64,000 nt of DNA from Brachionus manjavacas (GCA_019054805.1 JAHQIY010000005.1:2277501-2341500), one strand, 5' to 3'; positions 50,466-63,836 are shown, counted from the first letter of the stretch. A program made the numbers and translations. Notes: generated from the sequence alone by a model not told the origin.

Positions 50466-51660
50466 GCAACAACATGGATTTGTTAAAAATAGATCATGCA
50501 ACAAATCTTTTGGAAACATTGGATCATTTTACTTACAAATGTTGATAATGGAACTCCAGTCGATGTTGTTTTATTAGATTTTGCTTTTGATATAGTCCTT
50601 CATAGGAGACTATTCTGAAACTAAAATCTTTTGGAATAAACGGCCTTATTTATAAATGGACTGAAGCTTTCCTTAGTAACAGGAGACGAAGAATTGTTCA
50701 AGAAGAAGTGATGTCAAGTTGGGCTGTAGTATTGATAGAGTCCATCAAGGATCCTTTATTGGTTCGTTTCTGTTTGTGATTTATATTTGCCTGATATTAT
50801 TCGAAATATCTCCAAATGCACAAGTGCTTCAAAGGGACCTAGATGCTGCGTATCAATGGAAAAATGACTGGCTTTTAAGTTTAAAAATCAGCGGTCATAG
50901 TGTGCCTGATAACACACTCACTGGCCTCTAAGACCAGCACAACATACTCTCCTACTGGTACTCCTACTACTACTAATATCCCGTTTTTTACTTTCTTTTT
51001 ATTTTTTTTTAATCTTTTTCTTTTTAACTCTTAACTTAATTGATCGACTTTAACGACATGCGTTATATCTGGATATTCAGAATTAACGACAGTGTCTTTT
51101 AACATTAAGAAGATTATTTAACGACATGTCGTTATGTATATACCGAAATGTCGTTTAATAATTTTTCTGAGACTTGTGACTTTTAAGTAACTTTGATTTT
51201 GAAAGAAAGTTGTCGTTCGTATTAGAATAAGGGTAGTTGGGATACTTTCCTTATTCATAAAAATACAAGACTCTTCGTTAAATAATCTTCTTAAATAAAC
51301 TTTAAAAGACAGTCATTTTTCCATTGATACGTCCCTTTGAAGCACTTGTGCTTTTAGATTCATTTTTGAAATTATTTTAGTATCATATCTTTTCTAAACT
51401 TAGCTTTTACTCTCCACCTAGGAATCTCATATTTGAAAAGATGACTCATTAACCCACTCAAGTCAGAACAACTTTTGGTTTTGAAAATTCAAATCCCAAT
51501 TGGTCCAAGGACGAGTATTTGGGTATCAATGTGAATTTAACTGACACCGTAGAGACATTAACATCGAGATAAACTCGAGACAAATCTTAACATACCACGG
51601 AAAGAGCGCAACAAAAAGTTAGAAAAAAAACTCACGTTTATTTAAGAAGGAGCCGATTAC
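50466..51660 (+). mobile_element. Second LINE family relic, plus strand
   Basis: From 50466 the plus strand encodes QQHGFVKNRSCN, DNGTPVDVVLLDFA-like remnants, LKSFGINGLIYKWTEAFLSN, then QGSFIGSFLFVIYI and LQRDLDAAYQWKNDWLLSL. Further on, 51490-51545 encodes NPNWSKDEYLGINVNLTDT. These are ordered RT blocks of a non-LTR element with frameshifts and stops. The FADD block is missing: the sequence jumps from FVIYI to the LQRDLD block. About 0.5 kb of inverted-repeat DNA separates the two parts. Confidence 0.75.
50818..51351. repeat. Inverted duplication of LINE sequence (foldback)
   Basis: 50818-50884 (GCACAAGTGCTTCAAAGGGA and on) recurs inverted at 51298-51351, where 11 nt are missing from the middle. 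A second, nested inverted pair (about 51088-51125 with 51277-51316, around AAGAAGATTATTTAACG) shares the right arm. The interval between holds TACT-type repeats and no frame. Confidence 0.75.
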
Positions 51661-54600
51661 TTGATTAAAATTTAAAATTCGGTTGATCAAAAAATTAAAA
51701 ATTATTTTTGTTCAGTGGACTGAAAAAGGAGATTATTCTTCTTAAGGAAAAGCCTTATGAACTAAAGCAGAAATTAGAACTGGTCTCTGAAATGCTTAAT
51801 GCTTAATCTTTGACTTCAGTCTCATCAATTTTATAAAATCTATCCACACTACTTACAAAGAGAATTCATTAAAAGAGTAACAAGGTTTTCTTACTCTATC
51901 AAAGCCAAACTTATTTTTATTGCAATAAAGAATCACCACGTTCAAATTTTTTATATCGCAAATTAATCTTAATTATTTCTTCAAATTCTTTTTTATTTTG
52001 AAAAAATTACTCCTTCAAGTAGTCACAAACGAATCCTACGTCGTCTTATAAAATTTGTTTTCTTCCAATTTCCATCGTTCTGAATTTTTCCAAATAAGTG
52101 GAGCTGTTAAAATCAATTTAGGAAAGTTCTCCGATATTATTACATTTTTTTCTACATTTATTAAAAAACTATTTTATTTTTGTTTTATTTTTTTTCTTTC
52201 ATTACTTTACATAGCCTTTAAGTCGTTTAATGAAATAAATAATAAGAATAATAATAATAATTAGCATCTGATGACAATTTGCTATTTAATCATTTGTGAA
52301 TTTTTTTAAGTTTATTTATAACATTGAAATATTTTAAAACTATTCGGATGAATAAACAGATAAAGAATTAGTAAAATAAGTTAAAAAATTTAAAAATACA
52401 AGCGTAAGCGTTGGCATTATTTTAAATCTCTTGGTCCTTGTTTTTTTCCCAAAACTCTTAATAAGCTAAATTTAATGCTTTTTTGCTTATTCTCTCTATC
52501 TTTTGGCATTATTTTTATATTTGGTATTTCCATATTTTCCCGATTGGTACTTTTTCAAAACATTTTCAACAGGTTTTTATTAATTTAAATAGTGAGTAAT
52601 TATAAGTTTTTCTTGATCTTGATAGTATTTTTTAAAGATTTCTATTGATGGACATTTATGGCATCTTAAGACAGTTCTTATAAATTACTGGACCATCACT
52701 TTTGGTTGCGTCAGATGCTTTTTTGGCACCTTAATTTCGCTATCACTTTATCATTCATTATATTTACATAACAAATCTATTCATTTTTTAAATTGTAATG
52801 CTTTTTTAATTTTTTTTTTTACTAGGTTTAGGAATTTTTCTCTCATGTATATGTTTTTATTTTCTTTCATGTATATGCTTAAGTCTAAATTCAGTGTAAA
52901 TTTTTAAACCTTAATCAAAACAACAAATTAGATTTTGGTTTATTCATTTTTATTTTAAGTTTATTTGAAAGTTTTTTTTGCTAAAAATCCTGCATTTTCT
53001 TTGAAATAAGCAATCGATAATAAACGATAAAATAAAAATATGCAATTTGTTTGCAGAAATTTTTTAGACTGAATCTAGATTTAACAAATTGTTTTACCTT
53101 GAAATATTTTAGTTTATTTATAGAATCAAGAATAAGAAATTTTATTCATTTTTAAATTTTGGCCAACTCCAGGGATAATGAATTTGGTGTCAATTCAGAA
53201 AAGTTTAAATAACTTTTTTATAAAAAGAGATAATTTTATGTTCTGTAAAGTGCTTAATTTTAAGAAAATTAACTTAATGAAGTAAAATAAGTCAAAAGCT
53301 CTGTAAACTTCTGCACTTTGCAGGACTATAAAAAGTATATAAACTGTTCAATTACTTTGCAGAGTTTTTGTGGGCATATATATTGAGATAGAGCAATATT
53401 GCTTAAACATTTAGCATTTTAAAAAACTAAATATTCCTTAAAGTAAAAAAGCTATTAAATTTTTTCTGAATTGAAACTATCGCATCGAAAAAAACTTCAC
53501 AACCCCCCAAGTCCATTAACTTAACTTTCTCAAATACTAGAAGGATTGTTATTATAAATAAAATTTTACCAAAGAATCAATTTAATTATTAGGTTTATAA
53601 GTTTTTAATTTGAAGATATTTAGTAATATTTTTTTTTTAACTCATTTAATACCTTTTCAAATTTTTTATTTTTTCAAATTTTTAAAATCAAATTATTTTC
53701 TTTGTTCTTGTGATTGAGAAAAGGCTATGATCCATTCCAAACTATGTGACTGATTTTAAACCCAAACTTTACGTTTAACAAAATAAACTAATTAAATCAG
53801 CAAAGTTATTATTTCAAATAATTGTCAAAATCAAGAAAAAAAAAACCTAAATACTTGAATGATCAAATAATTGAGTTTAATTTGTTGCAAATACATTGAT
53901 CAATCGACAATACTTTTTAAAAATTTTGGCATAAAAATCTATCTAAAATTTATGATTTACAATTTATAAGAATTCTAATTGTTTTTTCATTTTAAAACAG
54001 ACTTTAATAACTTAAAGTGCAAAGAAAGATAAAGATAAGAATGAATTTAAGCTAAGCAATTAGCAAAAAATCTGATCCTTTATTTAATTCTCACCCCGGA
54101 GAACAAATAAAGCCAAAAATAAAATCTGATTTTGAATTGATAAGCATGATTTAAACACAATTTAGAAAACTCACAAAATGATCTCTCGAAATAAGAGAAT
54201 TTTATTGCTTCAAGTGAAAACATATTGTTTTAGAAAAAAATGCATATATATCATGATTAATTTCAAATCATAGTCTTAAGTAACCATATAAAAAGATAAT
54301 AAATATGCATGTGGAAATAAAGATTTTATTTGGTTAAAATTGTCATCAATAAAAAAAACATTGCAATCGGATAACTTATCATTAAATTTAGTTATCTTTA
54401 TAATTTAATAAATTTGCGCCTAAAGTGAATTTTAGACGAATAGTGCACACTCTATTAGACAAATATGGTTTTTAATTATACTTTATGTTTATACTAAAAT
54501 TATATATTTTTCGTTTTAGTTACGATTTATTTGCATACAATTTGCTAAATTAAACTTAGGTCTAAAATATTTCAATAATTTTGATTTATATCTAATAGAA

Positions 54601-57581
54601 ATCAAATTTATGCCAATAAAAGATAATTGAAATTTCTCCATGAAATTCTTTGTAGCCTCACATGAAATTAAATAAAAATCTAAAAAAATTGTATTTGGAT
54701 GGCATCTAATCCTTCACTTACCGATTCCAGTTTATAATCTTCTCTTATTGATTTAAAACATTAATTTTTTAAAGATTTGTTATTTATTGTTTTAAATTTT
54801 AATCAAAATTAAATGATATTGATGATTTAAATTTAAAATTATTTTTCGAAGCAAGTCTTTAAAAAAATGACTGCCTTTTATCCTCTAAAGAAACAAAACT
54901 TTTTGTTAAAGATCACATCTGCCCTACTCTGGATCTTTTAACTTTAGACTTGACGTATCATATCCATCAATAATAATAATTTTCTAAGCTATTAAAAAAT
55001 ATGAAAGCATAATATTAAAAAGTTTATAGAAAAAAATATTGTTTTGGATCTTGTGATGGAAAAAAAAAATTTGCATTCTTTCAAAGAGATTAAGGAGAAA
55101 ATTGATAAGATAAAGTAATAAAAAATAATTTTTTTCAGAAAGAAAGCTGTTATTAACATTAAGAAATTAACAATTCAATGCGAATATAAAGAGCATAAAA
55201 ATATCTCTTTTAGAGATTCTAAAATTCAAATAAAAGTTTGTTTGCGTTCTTAGTAAGAGTCTCAAGACTGAAAGGAATGACTAAAATCTATTCCAAATTG
55301 TATTTAATAAAAAGTGAGTTAATAAACCTGATTGAAAATCAAGACAATATTGAAAAAATGACTGAAATGAATGTGGAAATGAATAAATTGGAAAAACTCA
55401 TATTTAAATAATGAAAAATCATAGATTGATCAAGTAAAAACAAAAGAAAATACTGAACATTATTTAAAAATAATTAAATTAATTTGAAAATTTCAAAATG
55501 ATGCCAAAAATCTATTGAAATTGAATTTAATCTATTTTTAATTTGGAAAAAAAATATTCATAAATTTTGAAATAAAATTGAGTAAGTAAATAAATAAACT
55601 ATTAAATAATGTCTCTTTTATTAACCAAAAATAATTAGATATAAATCGAAATGCTTCATGGAGTTTATTTATTTATTTCGAAAAACACCTCTTGGGTGAT
55701 GAATAAAAAAAAATCAAGAAAAGAAAGGAAAAAAATGCATAATTTATAAATTAAAATAAAATATAAAAATTTTAAAGTATTATTGAAAATAATTAAGAAA
55801 ATAATTATCTGTCACATGCTATTTTGAATAATTTAGTGATTCATCCCAAGATAGCGTCTTAAAGGCAGATCGGCCTTCTTTTGAACCCCATTTTTGTAGA
55901 GATTTCATTAAATTTTTTTAATTTAAAAAATGACAAACAAATTTAAGCTAGTTGAAGGATAAGTCTTGTATTTCAGCGTACAAATTTAGATTTTTTTTTG
56001 TTTTATGAAAATTTAAATAAAAAGAATTTTTTTTAATTAACACTAATTCAATTTTAAATTTACTTTAATTTTAAAAGTTTAAAGAAAGCAAAATAAAAAA
56101 GTTTTTCGATTTATTTTTTGTAAAAATTGTGTAATGTTGCAAGGTAGCGTTTCCTTTCATTCACTTTAAAAAAGATTTCTAAATTTTCGTTTTCTTCAGC
56201 CTCTTCAAAGCATATTTTTGTCAGTTGGTGTTCTTCTTTTTTTTTTAAATGTATGACTGATTTCAAAAGCGATTTTTAAAATAAATTTTTACTTAATATT
56301 TTTTTTTTAAAAAATTAAAATAAAAAACAAAATCGTCCGGTAATTTTTTATCCTGTTTCCAAAACAAGAAAAAACATATGGCAAGTTTTTTTTTCAATTT
56401 TCCATTTCTAAAAATAACTGCGTAATTATATTTCAAATTTCATTATTATTTTTATTTATTCATAAAACAATAATAATAAATTTATATCATAAATTTATGT
56501 TATAAATAATACATAAATAAATTTTATTTTTTTTACATAAATACTACAAAAGTTTTAATTTTAAATTAAATATTCAAATATTGAGATTAACAAAAAAAAT
56601 TAAAAGTCTTAGGTAAGTATTTCTTTTAGTTACGGTTGAACAATTATATATCAAATTTTAACATTCTTAAGTATTCAGTTTTAATGAAACAAAGTAATTT
56701 AAAAATTTCAAAAAAGCTAAATAGAAAAAAAACTTGCCACATGATTCCTTATTTAAAAAATTATGCCTTTTTCTTATTTTGTAAAAACTTTCCGAAATCT
56801 AAAAAAGGAAAAATATAAATTCCCGTTACCCAAATTTAGAAAATTATCTTTATTTTAAAAATAGTGTTTATTCCGTTTTCTTTTCCAATAAAAGACCCCG
56901 AAATCCAATTTAAGGAACAGTTACAATTTTTTTCTTGAAAAGATGCCGAAAAATGTCTACATTTTTTTACTTATTCACCGAAAAAAATTATACTTATCAA
57001 AATAAAATTATTGAAAAGCGATTTAAAATTCTTTACAAAAACAATTTATCTATTTTTTTTTTGTGAATAAAAACAAACTGTACGATACGTAGCAATTTTT
57101 CTACAGAAATATATTTAAGTACAAAATTTATTAAAAATCAGACATGTCAAAAGAGAAGAACTTGAATGTTTGGAAAAACCCATAACTGAGATAATAGCAT
57201 CTTTAACAGATGTATCAAAAATTGACCGACAGTCAGCAAAGAAAGTCTGATCAGTAAAAGTAGATTTGAAGAAAATCAAAGAAAGGACTTGAAATTCTTG
57301 TACAGACATTCAAGTAATAAAAACTATTAATATTTTTAAAATTCTAAATTCTGTATTTAATATTATAAGAAAAAAATGGAATGATTTGAACTTTAAATTG
57401 AAAATAATAAATGCAATGGTAGATAACATTTCTTTTTACTTTAATTTATTTGATTGTTTAAAACATTTCCAAATAGACAAACAAACAAAAATTTAAATAA
57501 GTTTATTGATTGAAATACAAATGACAAAAAAAAGAGTTAAATTAAAATCAGGACTACTATTTACAAAAATAGACATAAATT
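51661..57581. other. 5.9 kb AT-rich intergenic region
   Basis: No supported gene. Two stretches look faintly like decayed coding DNA: 52390-52760 (minus) and 55310-55410 (plus, a short Glu/Lys/Asn-rich frame). I can assign neither. The frames at 56636-56818 and 57115-57309 lack any family signal. The TTTATT near 57502 is a likely polyadenylation signal for the minus-strand RNF220-like gene. Confidence 0.5.
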
Positions 57582-59320
57582 CTAGAGAATTATTTTCTTT
57601 AAATGCTTCTGGCTGGTAAAAGCGTTGCACTGAGGACCTAGTCGACCAAAAAAAATTTAGAAAAATTTTCTAAAATAATTAAATTTCAAATGTTACATTT
57701 TTTGTTTTCACTAATTGCCTTGAGCCAACACTGGTGACAATTGACGTGCCAACAAGCAACACTCACCAACGCATCATTACTAAACACTTGCAAACAACCC
57801 AAACATTTTGATAGATTATTCTCCTCCGAGAGCTCATCATCACACACTTTATCTTGATCATGAGCCAAGGCATTGTCCTCGTCATCAACCACATTAATGT
57901 ATTCCTCATTCTCTTGGTCGCCGTTATCTAAACCCAAACAAAAAATAAACAGGATATTTGTTTTAAACGACTAGCGTACTACATACCAAGATTAGTTTCT
58001 CTTCTTAATCGTTTATGGGCCATTGTTCCGGCTGACAATTCACAATCAATCTCATCAAATTCTCTCTGCAAAACAAAAAGGAAATATTTAAAGATCATCA
58101 TTCGAACAATAAAAAAAATAATAGAAATTTTTGCCTACTTTATTAATCGCTTTTTGATTTGATCTGCACGTATCCACATTTTCTTTTGAATGCTTGAGAC
58201 GTTGAATACCTTTAGAAGAAGAAGAGAAAAAACGAATATTAAAAAAATAGTTATGCAAGATTTGGCCGGCCAAAACTAACTTTTTCTCATTGATCTTCTC
58301 ACACGTTTTTCTTTGATTTGCTCATATTTCTTTAATTACAAATTAAACACAAATTTTCACAAAAAAACAAATCAAGCCTACCAAGTATCGTTGATTGTCT
58401 TTTTTGCTCTTGTCGCTTTGATTCAGCACAAATTGCTCATCGAACTTGACCAATTCGTCTAATTCAAAGCCTAAATGGGACTTTAAATCATTTAAATTGT
58501 TCAATTCAACGCCGCATATAGGACACTGCATAAAACCATTTGAATAAATTGAATTATCGTCTTAAATAGAAAACAATATGTCAAAAAGCCATCAAATTAA
58601 ATAAAATTTTTTGTTGCTCATTTTTTAATTAATAGCTCATTTAATCAAATCCCTTGATTGAGACCAAAAAAAAAAAAAAATTAAAATCGGGTCCTCTTTT
58701 TTGTTTGCTTTTTTTTTTAATTAAAATTTAACCCAAATTATTTGCCTAATTGAACAAAGCACGTAAAAGCACTCACTTGTCCTCTTGAGCGAAAAGGAAC
58801 AGCTAGACGAGGAGGACGAGGACGAGTAGGACAATAAATCGGGCGTGTTGCGCTCACTGAAGTTGTGCGCGGCGTCGGACTCGTTCAGCACCGACTGCTG
58901 CTGGTTGAGCATGGAAGACTCGAGCAGAGCCGACGATGACGAAGAGGGCGAAGACACCGAGCTGCTGGAGGCGTTGAATTGGCCAAAGTCGGCTGTGTCC
59001 GTGTCGTGGGTCTTTTGTTTTTTGAGCTCGCCGAAAGCGGGCCTCTGGTATTTGCTCAATTGCTGGCGGTAGCTGTTGACCATCGAGGCGGCTAGCTGCT
59101 GCGACCATGCCAACGCCAGATTGGAGTGCGGCGCCGGTCTGCTCATCTGATGGCCGATCAAATTGTTCACACTGAACGAGCTGCTGAACTTGGCCGGCTC
59201 GTGCTTGTCGCTCTGGCTCATTTGCTGCTGAATTTGCTGCTGCAAGAGCATCAATTGGGCTTGCTGTAAATTAAACATGTTCTGAATGTTGTTGGGCCAA
59301 ATGTGGTTCATTCGATTCAT
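57582..59320 (-). CDS. RNF220: RNF220-like RING-type E3 ubiquitin ligase, complete, seven exons
   Basis: RNF220 ubiquitinates nuclear and signalling proteins and modulates Wnt and Shh output in vertebrates. Exons (minus): 59320-58777, 58560-58382, 58329-58281, 58209-58139, 58065-57987, 57927-57697, 57637-57582. Phases are consistent, giving 402 aa. N-terminus: Met/Gln-rich helix (LMLLQQQIQQQM) and a long Ser tract. Exon 2: the RNF220 middle zinc-finger block CPICGVELNNLNDLKSHLG. C-terminus: C3HC4 RING with C349, C352, C366, H368, C371, C374, C385, C388 (CWHVNCHQCWL, then CPQCNAFTSQKHLKKIIL). The last two Cys are in a separate 56-nt exon. Without that splice the frame ends early at CNI-stop and the RING would be incomplete. 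The GC-richer first exon stands out from its surroundings. The RING end matches RNF220 closely; the N-terminus is divergent and shorter than the 566-aa human form. Confidence 0.9.
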
Positions 59321-61391
59321 TTTATACTAAATGTGACTTTGTTTTTACTTGGGAGTTGTATGTGCGAATTTCGATCTGAAAGTGAAATGTAAGAAAAATA
59401 ATTTTTTTGTTTGTTGGGAATTTGTTGAGAAAAACAAATCAGAACTAGACTTGCCTAAGCGATAACTAAAATCAACTAATTGTGAATTAGATAAATAAAC
59501 TTGTTGAATATGAAAAAATAAATTATTTCTAGATAGAATTTTTGTATTGGCTTACTCCACTTTGATTAGACTAATGAACGAATCGAATTCACTAAGACAA
59601 TTAGCTCGGGGCGGAGTTCAATTGAGAACCAAAAAAGAGAAAATTTTTTTTTAATTTTTTTGCTAAAAACACTATGATGACGCCTAGTAGGCAACGCTTG
59701 GACAAATGTGATGAAATCAAGCTTTAATTTAAACGGCGCTACCAGGCCTCATCTCACTACACACTGCAAATATTTATCTTATCCTCTCACTTATTCAAAT
59801 CTCATCAATCATTTCTGGTGCGCAACAAAAAACTTTTTAATAAGAAAGAAAGAGCCAACAAGTTGATAGAAATAAACAATTTGAACAATTTGAAATTGGC
59901 ATTCTTTTTGGAACTGACATAAAGAATAAAGCCTAATTTGAGTTTAATTGAAAATAGTGATTTGTGATCCCGTTTTTATATATAGTTAAATTTTGAATTT
60001 TTTTATTGTTTCTCATAGATTCAGACTATATTTCACATTTCACATAGCACCTAGTTGATCGAAGCAGACTTATTGATTAACTTCTAGCTAGATTCTTGTG
60101 TTTGATAATCAATTTTATTGACTGATGGCTCTTTGTCAAAATTGGCCAACTTTATCACTAGCATATCACACTGCAATTTGAACTTGGCGTGAAATACTTC
60201 CCTAAGAGATGAATTTATTTATAAACTTGGAGAGTGACTCTAAGACTTGTTTGATCCGGATTTTTGGTCGAATTAGATTTTATAGGCTCGAATGATCAAA
60301 GAAGTGTTCAGAAATTATGCAATAAAAAAAAGTGAAAAAATTTATTGATGATCATTGTGATCAAACGAAATTAAATTATTTTGCTATTTTGATTTTGTGG
60401 CTTAACCTTTTGCTTTGACCACGATAAAAATCTTAACGAAATAAATCAAACAACAACAAAAAAGTATAATAATACTCAAAGGAGTTCGATTTTCTAATAT
60501 ATTTATTTTCGGTCAAGAGATTTTTTATAATTGTATTAATTCCAATCAATCAAATTTTATTGATACTTACTAAATTTGATAGCTTAAGAAAAAGTTGCCT
60601 TTTTGATGTTCAAATCGGGTTCAACATTTGCCAAATTAGAACATCGCACTAGAGTTTTATCCTAACAAGCTTAATCCGATCAAAATTCTTGAAAATTAAT
60701 TTAGTGAAATTGAAAAATAAATTTAAATAAAAATTTTCTTGTCTATTTGATTTTATTTGATAAAAAAAACATACAAAAATTTCCTAGTCTTCATCTATCA
60801 GCACTCGATCGAAACCATTTGAAGGTAGATTTTTTGCCAAATTTTTAAATATATAGAAAAAAAAATTCAATGAATTTTAATTATACTTAGTTGAGTGGAA
60901 ATGGAAAAATAAAGTGTATAATATTTTTCCAATCAAGTTTACCAATTAGAAACGAAAACACAAAAGCTCCTCGGTTATTAAAATTTTATTGATTTAAATT
61001 AAACAAAAATAAAATTTAATTGTCTAAATTTGGATTTTTATTTCAAATAGTCCAACGTAAAACACTTGATCTGTCATTTAAAATTAAAAAAAAACATACT
61101 AGATCACATTTGTATCACATTTTCTAAATTTTGATTGAAAATTAAAAATTTTCGCTTTAAAATTTATTATTTCTCATCTTGTTTTGTTTTATTGTTTTTG
61201 CTCATAAATTCTTTAGTATTCTTCGTTAAAAATTCCTCTGTCGTGCTAATTTATCACTAATCGGCTGTAAATTTACTTTCACAATTTTTTTAAATCTCTC
61301 AATTAATATTCAATTTTGATGTGTCAACTTATTACTGAATTAATAAGTCAAACTAAACAAATAATTTTATTATTTAAAAAAATCAAGAACG
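59321..61391. other. 5' flank of RNF220-like gene and AT-rich DNA
   Basis: Likely holds the promoter and leader of the minus-strand gene. A GC-richer patch at 59600-59760 (GGGGCGGAG, then CACCAGGC-like blocks) may be the promoter. Nothing else is recognisable. Confidence 0.4.
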
Positions 61392-61646
61392 AGCAGTTCT
61401 TTCGAACCCAACTCCATTGTATAATTGCTACCTTCTATTTATCTTTTTTTCCTGAAACCTGAACTATGTAAACATTTGCCACATGTAACAATCTATGTCT
61501 TCTAAACTTTCATTTTTTTTTATCTCATTTTATTAACTTTAATTTTATTTTTTATTTTTATTTTTATTTTTTTAAAATTTATTTTGAAGAAGCCCTAGCT
61601 CGGTACAGAAAACAAATATATAAATAAAATAATAGCAGTTCTTTCG
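61392..61646 (+). mobile_element. Short retro-insertion with 13-nt target-site duplication
   Basis: AGCAGTTCTTTCG occurs at 61392-61404 and again, perfectly, at 61634-61646. Between them are 229 bp beginning AACCCAACTCCATTG and ending in an A/T-rich tail (ACAAATATATAAATAAAAT). The inner sequence resembles 30838-30935 downstream of a LINE RT relic, so this is probably a 5'-truncated LINE 3' end, or a SINE that borrows it. The intact duplication suggests a fairly recent insertion. Confidence 0.7.
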
Positions 61647-61883
61647 GACGGCCAATGTGCCTTTTTTTAGAACAATATTTTAAATAAAGATTTAGTTTTA
61701 AGTTCAAGTTGAGAGTGTACAAAAATTGTTTCAGTTTATATAAAAATTATATACAAATGAAGAAAAAGAAAAAGGAGTGTCAAATTATCAATAAGTAAAA
61801 CTTAACAACTAATAAATATTCTTTAAAATTTTATTACCAAAAATTTATTTAATTCAATTTTCCTTAGCTACTGACCAGACCAT

Positions 61884-62638
61884 AACGGGTGAATACAAAG
61901 TTTCCGGATTTAGCTTGTGTTGTCATAACCTACTCAATTTTAATGCTATTCCAAATCTGAAGACATATTTACAATCCTCAGAGTTTGTTTAGTATTCATA
62001 TTATTAATTTGAAATGATGATTTAATTGACTTGATGAAACTAAAAAAAAACAAGTTTGGGTTGCTGTGTCTGCGAAAGGAATCTTAGAGCCATATATCAT
62101 TGGAAGTGGTAATGCAATTAATCAGATTATTTATCAAGATGAATGTCTGAGCAGCTTCCCTTCATCAATAAGTATCATTCAGAAAAAAATTTTATATTCT
62201 GGCCCGACTTGGTGAGTTCTCTTTACGCAGAAGCGTCATTGAACTTTATAATCAAAAATTCAATCGGTCATGTCGAAAAAATGGATTACCCTTCAAATTT
62301 GCCTAAAGCTAAACCTTTTGAAGATTTTTGGTCAATATTCAAAGGAAAAGTCTACTAAGATGGCTGGGAAGCGAAAAAACTCAATCAATTGAGGCTGAGG
62401 ATACTACAATGTCTGTGTGAAATTAGCCCAACATCACTACAGACCCTAATGGTAGGTGTCAAAAGTCGGGTTGACAAAAATCAAAGAAATGATTTAATAG
62501 AAAAATTTTTATAGAAAAAACTTCGTAAAGCTTTAAATTCTCTTTCTAAATAACTTGTCCATAGTCTTCATTTTTTAAAAATGAACGAGTAATGATCTTT
62601 CGAAAAAATCCCGGAAACTTTGTCTCCACCCGCTACTT
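61884..62638 (+). mobile_element. Tc1/mariner deletion derivative with transposase C-terminal relic
   Basis: Terminal inverted repeats: AACGGGTGAATACAAAGTTT (61884-61903) and its counterpart ending ACCCGCTACTTG at about 62610-62638. Both sit next to TA. Inside, plus-strand frames encode VWVAVSAKGILEPYI, then (frame-shifted) LPFINKYHSEKNFIFWPDL, EDFWSIFKGKVY-stop and LMVGVKSRVDK. These are the second half of a Tc1-type DDE transposase. The N-terminal half is missing, and stops and a frameshift show it is dead. Confidence 0.75.
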
Positions 62639-62963
62639 GTTTCTGAAAAGAAATTCTTTTCTTATTGAGGAACAATAAGTACTTAGATTACATTGAAGAG
62701 CTGCACACAATCTATTTTATTTTCAAAAATAAAAACTAAAACTAAAAAAAAAATTGCAGAAAAAACACCTAATGTTGCGCCTTTTTAAAAGGAAAAATAA
62801 TTTTTTAGTCACGGACCAAAACGACAAAAAATAAAGCATCATAATATGAATTCAATTCAATTATTGATTTGATTAATTTAAAAAATAGATGCTTTTTGAG
62901 TTTTTTGAGATTTTTTTAATTTTAATTTTTCAAAAAAAAAAGAGAATAATCGAATTTGTAATT

Positions 62964-63008
62964 AATTTCACAGCGACTAATTGTTTGATAATTAGTCGCT
63001 GTGAAATT
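62964..63008. repeat. Perfect 19-bp hairpin
   Basis: AATTTCACAGCGACTAATT (62964-62982), a 7-nt loop GTTTGAT, then its exact reverse complement (62990-63008). GTTTGATAAT occurs in the loop and again right after the right arm. It could be a structured RNA, a terminator-like hairpin or an element footprint. Confidence 0.85.
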
Positions 63009-63836
63009 GTTTGATAATGGAATTAAATTTCTTCTTTTTTCTAAAAAATTATTTATTCCGAAATTGGCCTTGAGTAGCAAGACTTCTTCTCCTTTTGACT
63101 TTTTTATAAAAGTTAAAGAAAAATGAAGAAATATTTAACAAGCAAACACTTTTTCAACCATCCATTTACTAATTATCTTCCAAATGCCATAAAGTTGCAT
63201 TTTGCTATTAACAATAAAATCTTAACATATTTTTTGATTAACCCTCTTAAAATTTTTTTTTATATTAAGCTTATTTAAGTCCAAGTATTGACTTGTTGGA
63301 AAAAATTCTAAAGTACAAGTCAAGACTTTACCTTGACTTGTGATCTTAAAACAATTCTGTATATGTAAATATATTTAATCATATTTTTTGAAAATTAGTA
63401 AATTCTGATATTTTTACAAATTCATGCAAAGTTTGATAAATAATGATAAAAAACGAAAAAAAATATTTCTCTCAAATCTTCTTAGAAACTTTTAATGATT
63501 GCGTTCGATCTAGTAAATTAAAAAAAATAAGTTTGCATTTAATTAGAAATTTTATTAATCTCGCAATAAAATAAAATCAAAATTTAATTATCTATTAAAA
63601 TTTTAACAAAACATGATGAGCATTTGTAGAAAAATTTTCTTGGCCAAATATTTGAATATGCATAATTCGAATATTTCCTGGTAACACAAGAGAAACTGAT
63701 TTATCTTATTTTTCGTCTTTTTTTTAGTAAATTACGTAAAAATTAAAACAATCAGTAAAATAATCAAACTTATATTTTATCTTGTTTTTCGTTAGGTATC
63801 GTATACATCAAAATTTACGTGTTATCAAAATATACG

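Noticed and set aside
52390-52760. Minus-strand protein-like words (possible transposase relic)
   Set aside because: Several short segments looked coding, but stops are frequent and no ordered motif set could be matched.
58845-59108. Open frames on both strands within RNF220 exon 1
   Set aside because: Shadows of the GC-richer first exon; only the frame starting at 59320 splices into the RING.
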